Of a stretch of DNA of 7,339 nt, positions 5,507 through 7,339 are shown piece after piece. The position numbers and the translations under genes are program-made. This DNA comes from CAZPEV01 sp964585635. GTDB taxonomy: Bacteria; Zixibacteria; MSB-5A5; GN15; JAAZOE01. Each line of letters opens with the position of its first letter. The stretch's first letter is position 1. Location: NCBI GenBank assembly GCA_964585635.1, contig CAZPEV010000165.1, forward strand, positions 1 to 7,339, given 5' to 3'. The notes below the pieces were generated by a model. That model was not told the origin of the DNA. It searched no databases and saw only the letters and a program-made list of their open reading frames with translations.

Positions 5507-7339
5507 GTTATTAGTTCTGGCCCCGGCGACCAAGAAGCCAAGATGGCGACGACGAATCCGAACAAGGTCTTCTCGACACCTGAGATGACCAGGATTCCGA
5601 GTCACGTCGAGCAGTTTGGCAAGCCGGTCGGTCAGGACCAATATTATCCGGCTCCCCAAGGGCTAATTCCTTCTGGGCCTCCTCCTCATGAGTGCAGCTT
5701 CCAGGACTACGCAGTCAGCTGGACTTACTTCACCCGCGTCCCCAATACTGGCCTGAATCGCGACTACATCGCGATGCGCTTTTCGCCTGCCGCCCCTTAT
5801 ACGGTTTGCACCCTGATGACGGTCTATATCGCGTTGTATCCCGCTGCCTTTATCGGGACACCCGATATATTGATCGGAGTCTGGGCCGACGATGGTTATG
5901 GATATCCCGGTGTGGGAAACGTCTACACCATACCGTTTGCTGATCTGCCAACGAGCGAGGGCTATTACGCTCTTGATCTGTCCAGCTACAACATCACGTT
6001 CAGTGGCGACTTCTTTGTCGGGCTTGCCAGCGGCACCCCCGGCGCTTTGCCCGCCACGTTTGCGGACGATGGTTCGGCTGGAGTGGGTCGCAGCTATGTT
6101 CATGAGGGCACGCCTCAGAACTGGTTCTCGCGCGCGGAATTGGGCTACTTGGATTACAACTTCGATTTCGGAGTTGATATCTGCTGTGCCAATCCGGCCT
6201 ATTCCAGTTGCTATCATCAGGAATACGACATGGGCGCGGCCTCCTTCTGGGGTTTGCCCAGCTTTAGCTCGGGACGCGATTCCCTTAACATGCGCTTCTC
6301 CGTGACCGGTCCGGAAACCATCGCGGAAATCGGAATGGCGTTTTATAATTACGGCCCGCAATCCGGAGACATCACTCTCTGGGTTTTGGGCGACGATGGT
6401 TTTGGTCTTCCCGACCCGACCAACGTAATCTTCCAGACCACCATTCTGTTTGCCGATGTCGTTTACTATCCCAACTTTGTCACGGCTAATCCGGGCATCC
6501 TCGTGCGCGGCGATTTCCATGTCGGCGCCTCGGTTTCCGCCGGTGGGCAGCATTATCCACTGTCGGATGACGGCACCGGCAATCTCCGCCGCAGCAGCGG
6601 CTGGTGGCCCGGCTATGGCTACCTGACGATCTGGGATGCCTACGGCACGGACGAGAACTTCCTCATCTACGCCAAAATGTGCAAAGACCTGTATGAAACC
6701 TGCCAGACGATTCCGACCTATGGATCCTGCGACCCGTCCTATATAATCGGCTGTCCCCGGACATCCGGTCGTGTCGGCGGATATCAGCAGGTCGACCCGT
6801 TTGGCCTTGGTTGTCGCTTGGAGAAAGTGCGTGTGATGCTCTATAACGACGGCGTGGCTTTGCATAACGACGATGTCGAAGTTGAAGCCTATGCCAGCAA
6901 TGGTCCTGGCGGCTCTCCGGGTACGAAGCTGGGCGGTGTCGTTGTTCCCGCCGCGCAGCTCAAGATGTACCCGGTTTGGACCGAGGTTGATTTCTATCCG
7001 CAGAATATCACCTTCGACGGCCCGATCTTTATCGGCGCCAAGACCTTGCAGCCCGCGTTGTCTCCGATTGACATCTATCTTTTGGCCGACGATGCGACCT
7101 GCGGCAAAGGCCAGGCCTGGGCCCTCTATCAGGATGGGCACTGGACCAACTTTGCTGTGGTCGCCGGTCTCGATATCAACTTCTTCATGGAAGCCGACCT
7201 GTGCTGCGTTCCGCCGCCTGAGCGGACCTGCACCCCCGGTGAAGACTGGCCGACCGCGGCCCATGACTTCCGCCGTTCGAGCGCGTCCTTCAATTCAACC
7301 CCGGACGCCAAGTGCACTCAGACCAAGTTGTGGGCTGAG
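5444..7339 (+). CDS. Secreted Cys-rich tandem-module protein, entering a PQQ-like beta-propeller (3' end beyond window)
   Basis: Open from ATG 5444 to the window edge, 632 codons with no stop, so the C-terminus is missing. A Sec signal peptide is clear: K3/K4, hydrophobic core 5-18, likely cleavage after A21 (SGA). A low-complexity Pro/Gly linker follows (about 26-82). Three diverged tandem modules, probably beta-sandwiches, cover about 84-248, 256-413 and 429-588. They share a D-D-G-x-G-x-P type turn (149-155, 317-323; SNGPGGSPG at 485-493 in the third), a G-D-F-x-V-G type strand (188-193, 356-361, 526-531) and a later DD turn (208, 375, 549). Fifteen cysteines, including CC pairs at 247-248 and 587-588, suggest disulfides and an extracytoplasmic site. 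From about 600, DWPTAAHDFRRSS resembles the opening of PQQ/quinoprotein-type beta-propellers. The start is fixed by AAGGAGG. I do not recognise a specific gene; the role may be surface or extracellular binding. Confidence 0.88.
   Translation, partial: MSKKLLIAVLTLGLLFALSGAVISSGPGDQEAKMATTNPNKVFSTPEMTRIPSHVEQFGKPVGQDQYYPAPQGLIPSGPPPHECSFQDYAVSWTYFTRVPNTGLNRDYIAMRFSPAAPYTVCTLMTVYIALYPAAFIGTPDILIGVWADDGYGYPGVGNVYTIPFADLPTSEGYYALDLSSYNITFSGDFFVGLASGTPGALPATFADDGSAGVGRSYVHEGTPQNWFSRAELGYLDYNFDFGVDICCANPAYSSCYHQEYDMGAASFWGLPSFSSGRDSLNMRFSVTGPETIAEIGMAFYNYGPQSGDITLWVLGDDGFGLPDPTNVIFQTTILFADVVYYPNFVTANPGILVRGDFHVGASVSAGGQHYPLSDDGTGNLRRSSGWWPGYGYLTIWDAYGTDENFLIYAKMCKDLYETCQTIPTYGSCDPSYIIGCPRTSGRVGGYQQVDPFGLGCRLEKVRVMLYNDGVALHNDDVEVEAYASNGPGGSPGTKLGGVVVPAAQLKMYPVWTEVDFYPQNITFDGPIFIGAKTLQPALSPIDIYLLADDATCGKGQAWALYQDGHWTNFAVVAGLDINFFMEADLCCVPPPERTCTPGEDWPTAAHDFRRSSASFNSTPDAKCTQTKLWAE
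5693..7207 (+). repeat. Three diverged protein-level tandem modules of about 170 residues
   Basis: The units are roughly 5693-6187, 6209-6682 and 6728-7207 within the secreted-protein gene. Landmark motifs recur at even spacing. The G-D-F-V-G-like strand starts at residues 188, 356 and 526, steps of 168 and 170. The DD turn is at 208, 375 and 549, steps of 167 and 174. Each unit ends near one or two cysteines (247/248, 413, 587/588). Similarity is visible only in protein, which indicates old internal duplication rather than a recent DNA repeat. Confidence 0.65.

Noticed and set aside
5663..7264. 533-codon open frame on the minus strand opposite the secreted-protein gene
   Set aside because: It is codon-aligned with the plus-strand gene and open only because that gene avoids TTA, CTA and TCA. 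The plus frame has a signal peptide, a strong Shine-Dalgarno and repeated modules; the minus product has no recognisable domain.

Overview
The window looks like chromosomal DNA of a moderately GC-rich, uncultured-type Gram-negative bacterium. The large secreted protein at the right end has Cys-rich tandem beta modules leading into a PQQ-type propeller. This resembles secreted proteins of FCB-group candidate phyla such as Zixibacteria. That placement is inference from protein style and has low to moderate confidence. No insertion sequence, CRISPR array, tRNA or rRNA was seen.

Layout. Bases 4-4606 carry three minus-strand genes. Read in the transcribed direction, they are an SbcC/Rad50-type zinc-hook ATPase (4606-2204), a membrane-anchored thermonuclease-like protein with a C-terminal Cys/His metal-binding tail (2207-1569), and a complete NtrC-type sigma-54 response regulator (1371-4). 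The first two overlap by 4 bp (ATGA) and are almost certainly co-transcribed. The regulator follows after a 197-bp gap that holds its own strong Shine-Dalgarno and a nested dyad, so it may have its own promoter. Neither the usual SbcC partner (the SbcD nuclease) nor a histidine kinase lies inside the window.

Bases 4607-5443 are an 837-bp divergent intergenic region. Its left part (4607-4778) is GC-rich and holds only short dyads. At 4779-4806 there is a good sigma-70-like promoter pointing right, TTGACA-N16-TATCTT, with a dyad in its spacer. From about 4813 to 5443 lies a comparatively AT-rich stretch of about 630 nt. It contains no convincing ORF but many perfect or near-perfect inverted repeats that nest into a plausible folded RNA. 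Some of these pairings exclude each other. It ends in a strong Shine-Dalgarno that can itself be paired by a sequence just upstream. I read this as an unusually long structured 5' leader, or an independent ncRNA.

Bases 5444-7339 are the first 632 codons of a plus-strand secreted protein that runs off the window. It has a Sec signal peptide, a Pro-rich linker, three diverged tandem modules of about 170 residues with 15 cysteines, and the start of a probable PQQ-like beta-propeller.

The most interesting items are the structured leader, with its alternative pairings and promoter dyad, and the sbcC-thermonuclease coupling without sbcD.
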